Origin: Gammaproteobacteria bacterium
Lineage (GTDB): Bacteria > Pseudomonadota > Gammaproteobacteria > Pseudomonadales > Azotimanducaceae
Direction: 5' to 3'
Assembly: GCA_027295305.1 (NCBI GenBank)
Contig: JAPULC010000188.1
Coordinates: 1 to 32,682, forward strand
Length of the DNA: 32,682 nucleotides
In this document: positions 9,344 through 21,070 of the stretch, one piece after another
Position numbering within the stretch: the stretch's first letter is position 1
Layout: every line of letters begins with the position of its first letter
Made by a program: the position numbers and the translations under genes
Notes under the pieces: generated by a model
What the model saw: only the letters and a program-made list of their open reading frames with translations
Databases searched by the model: none
What the model was told of the DNA's origin: nothing

Positions 9344-10427
9344 AACGGCGCGGGTGCTTCGCGTCGAAATCCGGGATCTGTGCGCGCGCGCGCATGCAGT
9401 GATCCATGAGCACCAGAAGCAGCATGGCCTCGGCAATGGGCGTGGCGCGTATTCCGACGCACGGATCGTGGCGTCCCGTGGTCACGACCTCGACGGGATT
9501 GCCGTGAATGTCGAGGCTGCGTCCGGGAATTCTCAGGCTCGATGTGGGCTTGAGCGCGATGCTCGCGAGGATATCCTGTCCGCTGGAGATCCCGCCGAGA
9601 ACACCCCCCGCGTTGTTCGACAGGAATCCTTCGATGCTGAGCTCATCGCGGTGCTCGGTCCCCTTCTGCTCGATCGATGCAAATCCCGACCCGATCTCGA
9701 CCCCCTTCACCGCGTTGATGCTCATGAGGGCTGCGGCAATATCACCATCGAGCTTCCCAAACACCGGTTCGCCGAGTCCCGTCGGCACGTTCGATGCCAC
9801 CACGTTCACCCTGGCGCCCACCGAATTGCCCTCGCGCTGCAGCTGTTCGATCAATGCCTCCATCTCCGGGACCTTGGCTGCATCCGGGCAGAAGAAGGGA
9901 TTTCTGGACACTTCGGACCAGTCGAATTCCTCCACCCCGATGGGACCGAGCTGGGCGAGATATCCCCGCACCACGATGCCATAACCCTCGAGCAGACATT
10001 TTCTGGCAACCGCGCCGCCAGCCACCCGCATGGCGGTCTCGCGTGCCGACGCCCGGCCACCCCCTCGATAGTCCCGGATGCCGTACTTCTGGTAGTAGGT
10101 GTAGTCCGCGTGAGCTGGGCGAAACTGATCCTTGATGGCGCCATAGTCGCGAGAACGTTGATCCGTGTTGTGGATCAACAGCGAGATGGGGGTTCCGGTG
10201 GTGGTGCCCTCGAAGACGCCGGACAGAATTTCGACCTCGTCGGCTTCCCGGCGCTGGCTCGTGAAGCGTGAGGTACCCGGGCGCCGGCGATCCAGATCTT
10301 GCTGGATGTCGGCCGCGGCAAGGGCCATGCCGGGCGGGCAGCCATCCACCACGCAGCCAATGGAGGGCCCATGGCTCTCGCCCCAGGTGGTGATACGAAA
10401 CAGCTGACCGAAGCTATTGCCGCTCAT
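9342..10427 (-). CDS. aroC: Chorismate synthase
   Basis: AroC makes chorismate from 5-enolpyruvylshikimate-3-phosphate with reduced FMN, the last shared step to aromatic amino acids. The 361-residue product shows the three family signatures: the N-terminal [15 protein letters not shown], the central [17 protein letters not shown], and the C-terminal [18 protein letters not shown]. It lies nine bases after prmB. prmB-aroC is a conserved gammaproteobacterial pair, and the two are probably cotranscribed. Confidence 0.97.
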   Translation of the reverse strand: MSGNSFGQLFRITTWGESHGPSIGCVVDGCPPGMALAAADIQQDLDRRRPGTSRFTSQRREADEVEILSGVFEGTTTGTPISLLIHNTDQRSRDYGAIKDQFRPAHADYTYYQKYGIRDYRGGGRASARETAMRVAGGAVARKCLLEGYGIVVRGYLAQLGPIGVEEFDWSEVSRNPFFCPDAAKVPEMEALIEQLQREGNSVGARVNVVASNVPTGLGEPVFGKLDGDIAAALMSINAVKGVEIGSGFASIEQKGTEHRDELSIEGFLSNNAGGVLGGISSGQDILASIALKPTSSLRIPGRSLDIHGNPVEVVTTGRHDPCVGIRATPIAEAMLLLVLMDHCMRARAQIPDFDAKHPRR

Positions 10428-10436
10428 AGCGCTGCA

Positions 10437-11357
10437 TTATAGAGATTCCGCCGATTCCGGCAGATCTCGCGCGCGCAACACAAACAATCCTCGCCCGCCA
10501 CCCTCGAGCTCAGGCCATAAAAAAGGAAGCGACGAGCATCGCCGCTCCAGCGCGGCCCCAGCATCTCCCACCTCCATCACGAGAATGCCATCCGCATGCA
10601 GATAGGCCCGCGCGGCGCACAACACGCGAAGCGCGAATTGAAGCCCGTCATCCCCGCCGGCCAGTCCCAATCGGGGCTCGTGCGCGTATTCAGGCGGCAT
10701 CTCACCGAGCTCGGAGTCGGCAACGTAGGGTGGATTGCATACGATGAGCTCGTAGCGGGTCTCGGGCACAGCCTCGAGCAGATCCGACTTCACGAGACTC
10801 ACGCGGTCGGCAACACCATGGCGCACCACGTTTTTGCGCGCGACCTCGAGCGCGTCAGCCGAAACATCCACCAGATCCACTTCGGCTCGGGGGAACGCAT
10901 GGGCGCAGGCGATGCCAATACACCCCGAACCCGCGCACAGATCGAGTATGCGCCGGGGCTCCAACACACCGAGCCACGGCTGAAAGTGAGCCTCGATGAG
11001 CTCCGCGATGGGCGAACGCGGCACCACGACCCGCGGATCCACCTCGAAGCGATGACCCGCAAACCACGCGAACCCAGTGAGATAAGGCACCGGAATCCGA
11101 GCCTCCACGCGCTTCCTCGCCAATTCGATCAGCTGGCGCCGCTCGTCGCGCATCAGCTTCGCATCCAGCACGAGATCCGCGCGATCCCACGGCAATCTCA
11201 GATGACCCACTACGAGTGCCACGGCCTCGTCCCAACGGTCGTCGGTGCCGTGCCCGCAGAAGATCTCTTCGCGCTCGAACAACGTCGCGCAGAAGCGCAG
11301 CAAATCGCCTACCGAGGAGAGTTCGTCGGCCAGCTCGTCGCTGCGACTCCAATCCAT
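10437..11357 (-). CDS. prmB: Ribosomal protein uL3 glutamine N5-methyltransferase
   Basis: PrmB methylates a glutamine of ribosomal protein uL3 using S-adenosylmethionine. The 306-residue product has the PrmB/HemK layout: a helical N-terminal domain (about 1-90), the IPVPYLTG segment, a SAM site DLCAGSGCIGIA (139-150) and the catalytic NPPY (208-211). The following aroC argues for PrmB rather than the release-factor enzyme PrmC. The start at 11357 shares one base with the upstream stop (TGATG), a sign of coupling. A start upstream at 11540 would run inside the neighbouring gene and is rejected. Confidence 0.93.
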   Translation of the reverse strand: MDWSRSDELADELSSVGDLLRFCATLFEREEIFCGHGTDDRWDEAVALVVGHLRLPWDRADLVLDAKLMRDERRQLIELARKRVEARIPVPYLTGFAWFAGHRFEVDPRVVVPRSPIAELIEAHFQPWLGVLEPRRILDLCAGSGCIGIACAHAFPRAEVDLVDVSADALEVARKNVVRHGVADRVSLVKSDLLEAVPETRYELIVCNPPYVADSELGEMPPEYAHEPRLGLAGGDDGLQFALRVLCAARAYLHADGILVMEVGDAGAALERRCSSLPFLWPELEGGGRGLFVLRARDLPESAESL

Positions 11358-12256
11358 CAGGGAATCACGAGCTCCACGTGGGATTCGTTGCCGCTGCCTG
11401 ATCGCGGAAACAGAGGACCTGCCCCGAAAGCAACCAGATCGGGACCGGGGAAATCTCCCAATGCCTCCACGAAGTTGCGTGCGCACCGGCGTGAATTCTC
11501 GATCAGTGTGTCGGCATCGTCGGCACCGAAAAGATGACACACGACGTATACGCGTCGGTTGGCGAGAGACCCGAGCTCGGTGCGCAGACGCTCTGCGAGC
11601 TCCGCGCTGAGCGCCACGGCACCGCTGTCCTCGATGCCTACCCCCTCGATCGCCGCATACCCGTTGCGCTGCAGCTCCTGCGTGAGTCCAGCGGCGCCGG
11701 TGAGCCCTGACATTTCGTCCACGCTCAGGAGTTCGAGGTGCGCATAGACCCGACGGTTGCCACGCTGGATGACGTAAATCGACAGCAGATATTCCTCGCC
11801 GCGATGGCTGAATGGCGAGGCGAGGTAGAATTGATTCTTATCGGGTCCATAGAGCGTTGGATTCTCGAAGATACCACTCGCCCAGTGCTGGCTGCGCCCG
11901 CAATCGCGACCGCTGCAGACGAATGAATGGTCGTCCTGCGCCACGGTGACAAGGCGCTGAAAGTGTGCAAACGTCTCCGCGCTCGTCACCCCGGGTGGCA
12001 TCTGATAGGTGACCTTGGTGACGCGTCCCCGCAACCGCAACGACTCCTTCCCACGCACGAACGCACCACTCTTCGTCACCGGACCGAATACGTACTCGTA
12101 AGGGACAACGGCATCGCCTGGGGTGTACTCCAAGATCCATGATCCTGGGAAACGAGGGATCCCCGGTAGATCTGAGCTGCCAGGCAGGTCTTCGCCTGCC
12201 ACCGCCGTAACGGCCGCAAGCGAGAGTACCGTCAATATGAGCCCACGAAGAGCCAA
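11357..12256 (-). CDS. Exported DUF4892-like protein of unknown function
   Basis: The 299-residue product begins with a signal peptide (LRGLILTVLSLAAVTAVAG, likely cut after AVA). A conserved-looking centre follows with a cysteine pair, CSGRDCGRSQHWASGIF, then a C-terminal part with VYVVCHLFG and ENSRRCARNFVEAL that recalls OmpA-like domains. I recognise the pattern as DUF4892, from memory only. The start is TTG, two bases after the stop of the DUF4389 gene. No ATG exists before the mature part, and a TGA closes the frame just upstream. The gene touches prmB by one base. The function is unknown; a periplasmic or outer-membrane role is inferred. Confidence 0.75.
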   Translation of the reverse strand: MALRGLILTVLSLAAVTAVAGEDLPGSSDLPGIPRFPGSWILEYTPGDAVVPYEYVFGPVTKSGAFVRGKESLRLRGRVTKVTYQMPPGVTSAETFAHFQRLVTVAQDDHSFVCSGRDCGRSQHWASGIFENPTLYGPDKNQFYLASPFSHRGEEYLLSIYVIQRGNRRVYAHLELLSVDEMSGLTGAAGLTQELQRNGYAAIEGVGIEDSGAVALSAELAERLRTELGSLANRRVYVVCHLFGADDADTLIENSRRCARNFVEALGDFPGPDLVAFGAGPLFPRSGSGNESHVELVIP

Positions 12257-12258
12257 TC

Positions 12259-12609
12259 TCAGCTGTCGTCAGGCGCCGACGGCGTCTCGGGGGGCTGGGT
12301 GCTCTCCGGCGCTGCTGCGCGTTGCTCCACCACGACACCTTCCGGCCAATCCGCGAACGGAAACGGCTTGGTGCTGGAGCAATACGTCAGAAACGCAAGG
12401 ATATCTCTCGCGTAGGCGGTCAGCTTGGACCCGAGGGACAGCAGGTTCTGGTTGCGCGACCCCGATATGATCACCCAGAGAAATTGAATCACCCATACGA
12501 TGGTGACCACCCCCTCGACCAGCTGAAATATGATCACGAACAGCACCATGTAGAGCAGCCGCAGCCACTGGGACTCATCCGTCAGATGTTCCTTGAGCTC
12601 TTCATCCAT
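12259..12609 (-). CDS. DUF4389-family inner-membrane protein
   Basis: This small protein (116 residues) has a conserved front (EELKEHLTDESQWLRLLYM) and a hydrophobic stretch of about 35 residues able to form two membrane helices (LYMVLFVIIFQLVEG through IQFLWVIISG). A soluble tail rich in Pro, Glu and Ala follows. This matches DUF4389, whose function is unknown. I chose the start at 12609 because it has AAGGAAGG ten bases upstream; a start at 12633 adds eight residues without a ribosome site. It lies 30 bases after gpsA and two bases before the exported DUF4892 gene, so the two may act together at the envelope. Confidence 0.75.
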   Translation of the reverse strand: MDEELKEHLTDESQWLRLLYMVLFVIIFQLVEGVVTIVWVIQFLWVIISGSRNQNLLSLGSKLTAYARDILAFLTYCSSTKPFPFADWPEGVVVEQRAAAPESTQPPETPSAPDDS

Positions 12610-12639
12610 TGTTCCGGCGCCTTCCTTCATCATGAAGGG

Positions 12640-13653
12640 TCATTGTACAACGACAAATTCCACATCCCGTCCCTGCTGTGCGGACATGAGGCGACCGATC
12701 ACATCCGGCAGGCTCTGGCCCTCGAACAGGATCTCGTGAATGCCCATCACCAGAGGCATGTACAAGTCGAGCTCCTTAGACCTCGCCCACACCAGCCGCA
12801 GGGTATTCACACCTTCGGCCAATTTGCCGAGCTCCTCCATCGCCTGGTCGAGGGACTTGCCCTGCGCGACGCGATATCCCACTTGGAAGTTGCGGCTCAG
12901 CGGCGAAGTGCAAGTCACCATGAGATCCCCCACACCTGCAAGCCCTAGAAACGTGAGCGGATCCGCTCCCAGCGCGACGGCAAAGCGGCTCATCTCCGCA
13001 AGACTGCGCGTAATGAGCAGTCCGATGGTGTTCTGCCCCACGCCCATCGCCGACGCCATCCCACAGGCAATCGCATATATATTCTTCAGCGCACCACCCA
13101 GCTCGACGCCGTAGATGTCCGAGCTTGCATAGACACGGAAGTAACTGCTCGCCAGGAGTTCCTGAACACGTTCGCACAGTGACTCGCTCTGACTCGCTAT
13201 CACCGTCGCCGTGTAATGATGATCGGCAATCTCCTCGGCGAGATTGGGACCACTGATGGCCCCCACGCCTGCCGCGGGGCATTCCTCGGCAAGAATGTCA
13301 CTCATCAGCTTGAAGCTGCTCGCCTCGATCCCTTTCGTTGCGCTCACCAGACAATGGCGCTCGTCGTCGACGAACGCCTTGAGCTCTCGCGCAACCTCGC
13401 GAAACGACGCGCTCGGCACCGTGACGAATATTACCTCGCTGCGCCCGACGCAACCCGCAAGATCGTCCGTCGGTACGATGAGGTCGTTGAGGGGATGTCC
13501 GGGTAGGTAGCGTCTATTTTCACGATGCCTGCGCACGTCTTCGACCTGCTGCGCATCACGCATCCAGAGATTCACGGTGTGGCCGTTGTCCGCGATGATG
13601 TTGGCCATCGCGGTGCCGAAATTTCCGCCCCCCGCTATGGTCACTTCGCTCAT
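12640..13653 (-). CDS. gpsA: Glycerol-3-phosphate dehydrogenase [NAD(P)+]
   Basis: GpsA reduces dihydroxyacetone phosphate to sn-glycerol-3-phosphate, the backbone for phospholipids. The 337-residue product has the nucleotide-binding TIAGGGNFGTAMA, the SATKGIE and GAISGPNLAEEI motifs, the catalytic lysine in LGGALKNIYAIACG (Lys190), and LAGVGDLMVTCTSPLSRN. In the dinucleotide motif Asn-Phe stands where Ser-Trp is common. I chose the start at 13653 because a GAGGGG site lies six bases upstream. A longer frame to 13839 only translates the intergenic repeat and is rejected. A hairpin of repeat copy A sits 26 bases upstream of the start. Confidence 0.95.
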   Translation of the reverse strand: MSEVTIAGGGNFGTAMANIIADNGHTVNLWMRDAQQVEDVRRHRENRRYLPGHPLNDLIVPTDDLAGCVGRSEVIFVTVPSASFREVARELKAFVDDERHCLVSATKGIEASSFKLMSDILAEECPAAGVGAISGPNLAEEIADHHYTATVIASQSESLCERVQELLASSYFRVYASSDIYGVELGGALKNIYAIACGMASAMGVGQNTIGLLITRSLAEMSRFAVALGADPLTFLGLAGVGDLMVTCTSPLSRNFQVGYRVAQGKSLDQAMEELGKLAEGVNTLRLVWARSKELDLYMPLVMGIHEILFEGQSLPDVIGRLMSAQQGRDVEFVVVQ

Positions 13654-13678
13654 CTCACGCCCCTCTATTTCTTGTCCC

Positions 13679-13837
13679 GAAATTCGCCGTCCGGGCGAAT
13701 TTCTTCCCACGCTGCGGCGAAGTAAATTCGCCTTCGCTCCCAGGCCCTTTCTTTTTGCTGCGCGTTCTTCCGCAAAGAGCTCCGCAAAAAAGCGGTCCTG
13801 CTTACGCCAGCCGCAAGGCTGGCGCGACATCCCTGTC
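13679..13837 (-). repeat. Intercistronic hairpin repeat, copy A (htpG-gpsA)
   Basis: The copy has two hairpins at its ends: GAAATTCGCC (13679-13688) with GGCGAATTTC (13694-13703), and GCCAGCC (13806-13812) with GGCTGGC (13817-13823) around GCAA. The sequence between them is nearly identical to copies B and C, but copy A lacks 21 bases that in B and C form a third small hairpin (GGTGG/CCACC). One minus-strand frame reads [15 protein letters not shown], as in copy C. No start signal or family supports it as a gene. Confidence 0.85.
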
Positions 13838-13871
13838 AAAGGAGCTTCGTTCTTGCCCAGGTTCTTGTCCG

Positions 13872-13896
13872 GAAATTCGCCGTCCTGGCGAATTTC
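13872..13896. repeat. Isolated hairpin of the same repeat family
   Basis: GAAATTCGCC (13872-13881) and GGCGAATTTC (13887-13896) repeat exactly the end hairpin of copies A, B and C, with loop GTCCT. It begins 12 bases after the htpG stop. The spacer 13654-13908 therefore holds one full copy plus one extra end hairpin. Confidence 0.8.
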
Positions 13897-13908
13897 ATCG
13901 CCTGCCTT

Positions 13909-15780
13909 TTAACTGGCCGACAGCTCCAGCAACAGTCGGTTCATCCGCTCGACGTAGGCTCCAGGGTCACTCAGCTGGCTGCCCGTAGCAAGCCGTGCCT
14001 GATCGAACAGCACGAGGGTGAGGTCGGCAAAGCGTGCCTCGTCGACTTCGGCCTCCAATCGCTCGACCAACGGATGATCCGGATTCAGCTCGAAGACAGG
14101 CTTGGTCTCTGGAACGTCTTGTCCCGCAGCCTGCATCACGCGTTGCATTTGAAAGCCAAGGGCAAAGTCGCCGACGACCAGGCATGCGGGAGAGTCCGTG
14201 AGCCGCACCGAGAAGCGCACATCCTCTACCCTCTCTCCCACCACCTGCTTCAGGCGCTCGATGAACGCCGAGCGATCCGCGGCGTCGCCGCTCTTCGAGC
14301 TTGCGTCACTGACGAGCTCTCCGAGATCGAGCTCACCGCGTGCGATGTCCCGCAATTTCTTTCCGTCGAACCCCTCGAGTGTCGTCATCATCCACTCGTC
14401 GATCCGATCGTGGAGCAGAACCACCTCGATGCCTTCTCGCTTGAATATTTCCAGGTGCGGGCTCTTACTCACCGTTGTGAAGTTGTCGCCGCAGAGGTAG
14501 TAGATTTCCTTCTGGGCTTCACGCATTCGTCCGACATAGTCCTCGAGTGACTGATCCTGCGCGTCGCTGTCGGTGTGAGTAGTGCTGAAGCGGAAGAGCT
14601 TGGTAATGGCTTCTCTGTTGCCGAAGTCCTCCGCTGGTCCTTCCTTCAGCACCAGGCCGAACTCGCTCCAGAATGTCACGTAGTCATCCGCTGCGCTCTT
14701 CGCCATCTTGTTGAGCAAATCCAAAACCCGTCGGGTGAGAGCGCTACGAATGCTCTCCACCCGCGAGTCGTTCTGGAGGATCTCACGTGAGATGTTGAGG
14801 GGAAGATCGGGACAATCCACCACGCCGCGAACGAAACGCAGATACAACGGCAGAAATTGCTCGGCATCGTCCATGATGAACACGCGCTGGACGTAGAGCT
14901 TCAACCCGCGAGGCGCTTCGCGCTGCCACAGATCGAACGGGGCCCGCCGGGGGATGTAGACGAGGCTCATATAATCGAGCTTTCCTTCCACACGATTATG
15001 CGACCACGTAAGTGGATCCTCGAAGTCGTGGGCGACGTGCTTGTAGAACTCCTTGTATTCGTCGTCGCTCACCTCGGCTCGCGGGCGCGTCCACAACGCC
15101 TTCGCCGTATTGACCGTCTCCAAGGCGTCAGCCTCGTCCTCTTTCGGCATCCGGATCGGAACGCCGATGTGGTCGGAGTACTTGCGCAAAATCGTGCGCA
15201 GACGCGAACCGTCGGCGAACTCCTTCGCATCGTCACGCAGATGAAGAGTGACCTGCGTGCCTCGCTCGAGACCCGATACGTTCTCAACGGTGTATTCCGC
15301 TTCACCACCGGAGATCCAGCGCGTGCCCGTATCCGGGTCCTGGCCTGCTCGTCGAGTCAATACCTCCACTTCGTGGGCGACGATGAACGAAGAGTAAAAC
15401 CCAACGCCGAACTGTCCGATCATTGCGGCATCGGCCTGTCGATCACCGCTCAGGCTACCCAGGAACTCTGCAGTACCCGAGCGGGCAATGGTTCCCAGAT
15501 TGTCCACGACCTCCTCGCGGCTCATCCCGATGCCGTTGTCGCGCACGCTGACGGTCTTCGCATCAGCGTCATACCGGACGACGATCTCGAGCTCCGGATC
15601 GTCCTCCAGCAGTTCCGCATTCGATAGCGCCTCGAAGCGCAGCTTGTCGCTCGCGTCGGATGCATTCGAGATCAGCTCGCGCAGAAAAATCTCGCTGTTG
15701 CTGTACAGCGAGTGAATCATGAGATGCAGTAGTTGCTTGACCTCGGTCTGAAAAACGTGGGTCTCGACCGCCTCGGCCAT
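13909..15780 (-). CDS. htpG: Molecular chaperone HtpG (Hsp90 family)
   Basis: HtpG is the bacterial Hsp90, an ATP-driven cytoplasmic chaperone. The 623-residue product shows the N-terminal ATPase motifs [57 protein letters not shown] and [15 protein letters not shown]. The middle-domain motifs [12 protein letters not shown] and [11 protein letters not shown] follow, then a C-terminal dimer region. The start at 15780 has GGAGG seven bases upstream, inside the end of sucD. A start at 15786 would overlap the sucD stop but leaves only one base after GGAGG. Placement two bases behind sucD, in what looks like the TCA operon, is unusual for a heat-shock chaperone. gpsA follows after a repeat-filled spacer. 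Confidence 0.96.
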   Translation of the reverse strand: MAEAVETHVFQTEVKQLLHLMIHSLYSNSEIFLRELISNASDASDKLRFEALSNAELLEDDPELEIVVRYDADAKTVSVRDNGIGMSREEVVDNLGTIARSGTAEFLGSLSGDRQADAAMIGQFGVGFYSSFIVAHEVEVLTRRAGQDPDTGTRWISGGEAEYTVENVSGLERGTQVTLHLRDDAKEFADGSRLRTILRKYSDHIGVPIRMPKEDEADALETVNTAKALWTRPRAEVSDDEYKEFYKHVAHDFEDPLTWSHNRVEGKLDYMSLVYIPRRAPFDLWQREAPRGLKLYVQRVFIMDDAEQFLPLYLRFVRGVVDCPDLPLNISREILQNDSRVESIRSALTRRVLDLLNKMAKSAADDYVTFWSEFGLVLKEGPAEDFGNREAITKLFRFSTTHTDSDAQDQSLEDYVGRMREAQKEIYYLCGDNFTTVSKSPHLEIFKREGIEVVLLHDRIDEWMMTTLEGFDGKKLRDIARGELDLGELVSDASSKSGDAADRSAFIERLKQVVGERVEDVRFSVRLTDSPACLVVGDFALGFQMQRVMQAAGQDVPETKPVFELNPDHPLVERLEAEVDEARFADLTLVLFDQARLATGSQLSDPGAYVERMNRLLLELSAS

Positions 15781-15782
15781 CG

Positions 15783-16658
15783 TCATGCCTCCGTCAGTAT
15801 CTCGGCGAGAGCATCTCCGATTTCCACCAGGCTTCGCACCGTTCGCGCCCCCGACGACTCCAATGCGGCGAACTTCTCCGCCGCGGTGCCTTTGCCCCCC
15901 GCAATGATCGCCCCGGCATGACCCATTCGCTTGCCCGGGGGCGCCGTGACCCCAGCGATGTACGCCACGACCGGCTTGTCGACATTCGACTTGATGAACT
16001 CGGCCGCTTCTTCTTCCGCAGTCCCACCGATCTCCCCCACCATCACGATGGCTTGCGTCTGCGGATCCGCTTCGAAAAGCTCGAGCATGTCGATGAACGT
16101 GCTGCCGGGAATCGGATCTCCGCCGATTCCAACGCACGTGCTCTGCCCGAAGCCCCGATCGGTGGTCTGCTTCACGGCTTCATAGGTGAGCGTACCGGAG
16201 CGTGACACGATGCCGATACGCCCCGGCAGGTGGATCTCAGCGGGCATTATGCCGATCTTACATTCGCCCGGGGTGATCACGCCGGGACAGTTGGGCCCGA
16301 TCAAGCGCACGCCACGCGCGTCGACGACGGCCTTCACCACGAGCATGTCGAGGGTCGGGACGCCTTCGGTGATGCACACGATGAGTTCGATGCCGGAATC
16401 GATCGCTTCGAGAATGGAGTCTTTGCAGAATGGCGCAGGAACATAAATGACCGTGGTATCCGCCCCCGTAGCGTCAACCGCATCGCGTACGGTGTTGAAC
16501 ACCGGTCGTTCGAGGTGGGTGGTGCCGCCCTTGCCCGGCGTGACGCCACCGACGATCTGCGTGCCGTACGCGATCGCCTGTTCGCTGTGAAGCGTACCCT
16601 GAGATCCGGTGAATCCCTGCACGATGACCTGGGTGTTCTTGTCGACGAGAATGCTCAC
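15783..16658 (-). CDS. sucD: Succinyl-CoA synthetase alpha subunit
   Basis: SucD carries the phosphohistidine and the CoA site of succinyl-CoA synthetase, which makes ATP or GTP from succinyl-CoA in the TCA cycle. The 291-residue product has the CoA-binding [35 protein letters not shown], and the active-site histidine in [12 protein letters not shown] (His247). Its start overlaps the sucC stop by four bases (ATGA). htpG follows after two bases. Confidence 0.96.
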   Translation of the reverse strand: MSILVDKNTQVIVQGFTGSQGTLHSEQAIAYGTQIVGGVTPGKGGTTHLERPVFNTVRDAVDATGADTTVIYVPAPFCKDSILEAIDSGIELIVCITEGVPTLDMLVVKAVVDARGVRLIGPNCPGVITPGECKIGIMPAEIHLPGRIGIVSRSGTLTYEAVKQTTDRGFGQSTCVGIGGDPIPGSTFIDMLELFEADPQTQAIVMVGEIGGTAEEEAAEFIKSNVDKPVVAYIAGVTAPPGKRMGHAGAIIAGGKGTAAEKFAALESSGARTVRSLVEIGDALAEILTEA

Positions 16659-17824
16659 GAAGCATCCCTTGCTGCCAGCACCGCCTTCTCCGCGGCATCG
16701 GCAAGGCTTTCGGCCGCGATCAGGCTGAGTGCGGATTCGCGCAGCTTCCGTCTCCCCACCTCGGCATTGTTGCCCTCGAATCGCACCACCACCGGTACCT
16801 CGACACCCACGTCCTTCACCGCGCCGATGATTCCATCGGCAATCACGGCGCAGCTTACGATGCCACCGAAAATGTTGATCAGAACCGCTTTCACATTGCT
16901 GTCCGACAGGATGATCTTGAATGCCTCGGTCACCGCTTCCTGAGTCGCACCCCCACCGACATCGAGAAAATTGGCAGGACTACCGCCGATGAGTTTTACG
17001 AGGTCCATGGTGCCCATGGCGAGCCCCGCGCCATTGACCATGCATCCGATGGTGCCATCGAGCGCCACATAGCTGAGATTGAATGTCGCTGCCTCCACCT
17101 CGCGTGGATCCTCCTGAGTGGGATCGTACAGGGCTTCGAGCGCTGGCTGCCGATAGAGCGAATTACCGTCCACGTTGACCTTTGCGTCGAGACACAAAAG
17201 ATCCCCAGCCGACGTGACGACGAGCGGATTGACTTCGAGAAGCGAGCAATCGCACTCGTGAAAAAGCTTCGAGAGGCTAATGAACAGTTTCGCGAATTCG
17301 CCGACCCGCTGTCCATCGAGGCCGAGACCGAACGCAAGCTCGCGTCCCTGATAGGGTTGCGCACCGAGGAACGGGTCGATCACCGCTCGCAGAATCTTCT
17401 CAGGCGCGTCTCGTGCCACCGACTCGATGTCGACCCCACCCTCGTTGGACGCCATGAACACGACCCTGCGTGCCGAGCGATCGATGACGGCGCCGAAGTA
17501 CAGCTCGCGCTCGATGTCGGCTGGCACTTCGACGTAGATCTTGCTGACGGGTTGACCGTTGGCGTCGGTCTGATAGGTGACGAGATTTCGACCTTCGAGA
17601 CTCGCCGCGAATTTCCGTACATCCTCGAGGCTGTCCACCAGCTTGATGCCACCACCTTTGCCGCGACCGCCGGCGTGCACCTGTGCCTTGACCATCCAGC
17701 GCTCACCGCCGATCTTACGTGCCGCGTCCACGGCCTCGTCAGCGGTGTCCACTGCGATGCCTTGCGACACCGCCACGCCGTATTGGGCAAAGAGCTGCTT
17801 CGCTTGATATTCGTGCAGGTTCAT
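16655..17824 (-). CDS. sucC: Succinyl-CoA synthetase beta subunit
   Basis: SucC is the nucleotide-binding ATP-grasp subunit that forms the alpha2-beta2 enzyme with SucD. The 389-residue product nearly equals the length of the E. coli protein. It shows [53 protein letters not shown] and the C-terminal [16 protein letters not shown]. The start at 17824 has AGGAG five bases upstream; nine extra upstream residues have no support. lpd lies 30 bases before it, and sucD overlaps its end. Confidence 0.96.
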   Translation of the reverse strand: MNLHEYQAKQLFAQYGVAVSQGIAVDTADEAVDAARKIGGERWMVKAQVHAGGRGKGGGIKLVDSLEDVRKFAASLEGRNLVTYQTDANGQPVSKIYVEVPADIERELYFGAVIDRSARRVVFMASNEGGVDIESVARDAPEKILRAVIDPFLGAQPYQGRELAFGLGLDGQRVGEFAKLFISLSKLFHECDCSLLEVNPLVVTSAGDLLCLDAKVNVDGNSLYRQPALEALYDPTQEDPREVEAATFNLSYVALDGTIGCMVNGAGLAMGTMDLVKLIGGSPANFLDVGGGATQEAVTEAFKIILSDSNVKAVLINIFGGIVSCAVIADGIIGAVKDVGVEVPVVVRFEGNNAEVGRRKLRESALSLIAAESLADAAEKAVLAARDAS

Positions 17825-17854
17825 TCGGGCTCCTGAGTAGCCGCTCGGCAATCC

Positions 17855-19507
<1,653 letters not shown>

Positions 19508-19522
19508 CTAATTCCTGTCCCA

Positions 19523-20836
19523 TCATATCTCCAGCAGAATCCTGGCTGGGTCTTCCAACAGCTCCTTGATGGTGACCAGGAACCTGACCGCTTCGGAGCC
19601 ATCGATCAGACGGTGATCGTACGAAAGGGCCAGGTACATCATCGAACGGGCAACGATTTCGCCCTCTTCCACCACCGCACGCTGCTCGATCTTGTGCATC
19701 CCGAGAATTGCGGTCTGGGGCGGGTTCAGGATGGGGGTCGACAGCAGCGATCCGAAAACGCCGCCGTTGGAAATCGTGAACGTGCCCCCGCTCATCTCAT
19801 CCAGCGTCAACTTGTTGTCACGCGCCTTGACGGAAAACTCGCGCGTCTGGTCTTCGATCTGGGCGAGGCTCAGGCCGTCTGCATCGCGGATCACCGGCAC
19901 CACCAGCCCGCGTTCTGTGCTGACTGCGACACCGATGTCGTAGTAACCGTGATAGACGACGTCGTTCTCATCGATGGATGCATTCACGGCGGGGAAACGT
20001 TTCACCGCCTCGACCGCCGCCCTGACGAAGAACGACATGAACCCGAGACGTGTGCCCGCATGGGTCTGCTCGAACAGGTCCTGGTATTTACGTCGCAGGT
20101 CCATCACTCGCTCCATGTTCACCTCGTTGAACGTGGTCAACATGGCTGCGTTGTGCTGCGCCTCCACCAAACGTCTTGCCACGCTCGCGCGCAGTCGCGT
20201 CATCGGTACGCGTCGCTCCACGCGTTCACCAGCCGGTGATTCGGCCATCGGCGGAGCGCTCCGAGCGAGCGCGAGGGACGGCGGCGCCGGCGGCGGAATC
20301 TCCAGGGTGTATTGGCGCGCCTCAGCGCGCGCCTCCTGGGGTACCTCTTCGCGTATCTCGACGGCACGACTCACGTCTTCCTTCGTGATGCGTCCGTTGC
20401 GCCCAGTGCCCGAAATCAAGGCAACCTCGATGCCGTGCTCGTCTGCGAGCTTACGTGCGGCGGGGCTCGCCGGAGCAGCGGTTCGCGGAGCAGCGGCCGC
20501 CACTGCTGCAGGTGCTTCCACGGGTCCGGCACTTCGAATCGACACCGCCGAATCCGCTATCTTCGCTGGCTCGGCGCGAACCGCGGGCGCCGGGGATACT
20601 CCCTCACTGAAGATCGCGATCACCTCTTCCGACAGCACCGTATCGCCTTCTTGCTTGATGATCTGGGAGATCTCGCCATCCGCTGGTGCAACGATCTCGA
20701 GCACCACCTTGTCCGTCTCGACATCCACGATCAGCTCGTCGCGCTCCACATTCTCACCGGTGTGCTTGTACCAGGTGGCTATGGTCCCGTCCGGGATGGA
20801 CTCCGGAAAGGTGGGCACCTTGATTTCGATGGTCAT
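19523..20836 (-). CDS. sucB: Dihydrolipoyllysine-residue succinyltransferase (E2 of 2-oxoglutarate dehydrogenase)
   Basis: SucB forms the core of the 2-oxoglutarate dehydrogenase complex and moves succinyl groups from lipoamide to CoA. The 437-residue product has one lipoyl domain (about 1-80) with the attachment lysine in [10 protein letters not shown] (Lys43) and an Ala/Pro-rich linker. An E3-binding domain (about 125-165, [19 protein letters not shown]) is followed by a second linker and the catalytic domain ending in the [13 protein letters not shown] active-site motif. AGGAGG four bases before the ATG fixes the start at 20836. It lies between sucA and lpd, with repeat copies in both spacers. 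Confidence 0.96.
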   Translation of the reverse strand: MTIEIKVPTFPESIPDGTIATWYKHTGENVERDELIVDVETDKVVLEIVAPADGEISQIIKQEGDTVLSEEVIAIFSEGVSPAPAVRAEPAKIADSAVSIRSAGPVEAPAAVAAAAPRTAAPASPAARKLADEHGIEVALISGTGRNGRITKEDVSRAVEIREEVPQEARAEARQYTLEIPPPAPPSLALARSAPPMAESPAGERVERRVPMTRLRASVARRLVEAQHNAAMLTTFNEVNMERVMDLRRKYQDLFEQTHAGTRLGFMSFFVRAAVEAVKRFPAVNASIDENDVVYHGYYDIGVAVSTERGLVVPVIRDADGLSLAQIEDQTREFSVKARDNKLTLDEMSGGTFTISNGGVFGSLLSTPILNPPQTAILGMHKIEQRAVVEEGEIVARSMMYLALSYDHRLIDGSEAVRFLVTIKELLEDPARILLEI

Positions 20837-20862
20837 TCGTCCTCCTGACTAGTGGCCCTCTG

Positions 20863-21047
20863 GAAATTCGCCATCCGGGCGAATTTCCTCCGACGCTGCG
20901 GCGAACCAAGTTCGCCTTCATCTTGGTGGTCTCCCACCGCGCTCCCAGGCCTTTTCTTTTTGCTGCGCGTTCTTCCGCAAAAGCTCCGCAAAAAGCGGTC
21001 CTGCTTACGCCAGCCGCAAGGCTGGCGCGACATCCCCGTACCGGACG
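20863..21047 (-). repeat. Intercistronic hairpin repeat, copy C (sucA-sucB)
   Basis: GAAATTCGCC (20863-20872) pairs with GGCGAATTTC (20878-20887). GCCAGCC (21009-21015) pairs with GGCTGGC (21020-21026) around GCAA. The body matches copy B with few changes. The end hairpin starts 27 bases upstream of the sucB start codon, nearly the same distance as for the lpd and gpsA copies. It fills most of the 234-base sucA-sucB spacer. Confidence 0.87.
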
Positions 21048-21070
21048 TCCGCGATATTCGGCGTGGGGCG

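Noticed and set aside
13654-13839. N-terminal extension of gpsA reading [16 protein letters not shown] and onward
   Set aside because: It translates repeat copy A; similar peptide text appears from copies B and C beside unrelated genes, and a good ribosome site supports the start at 13653.
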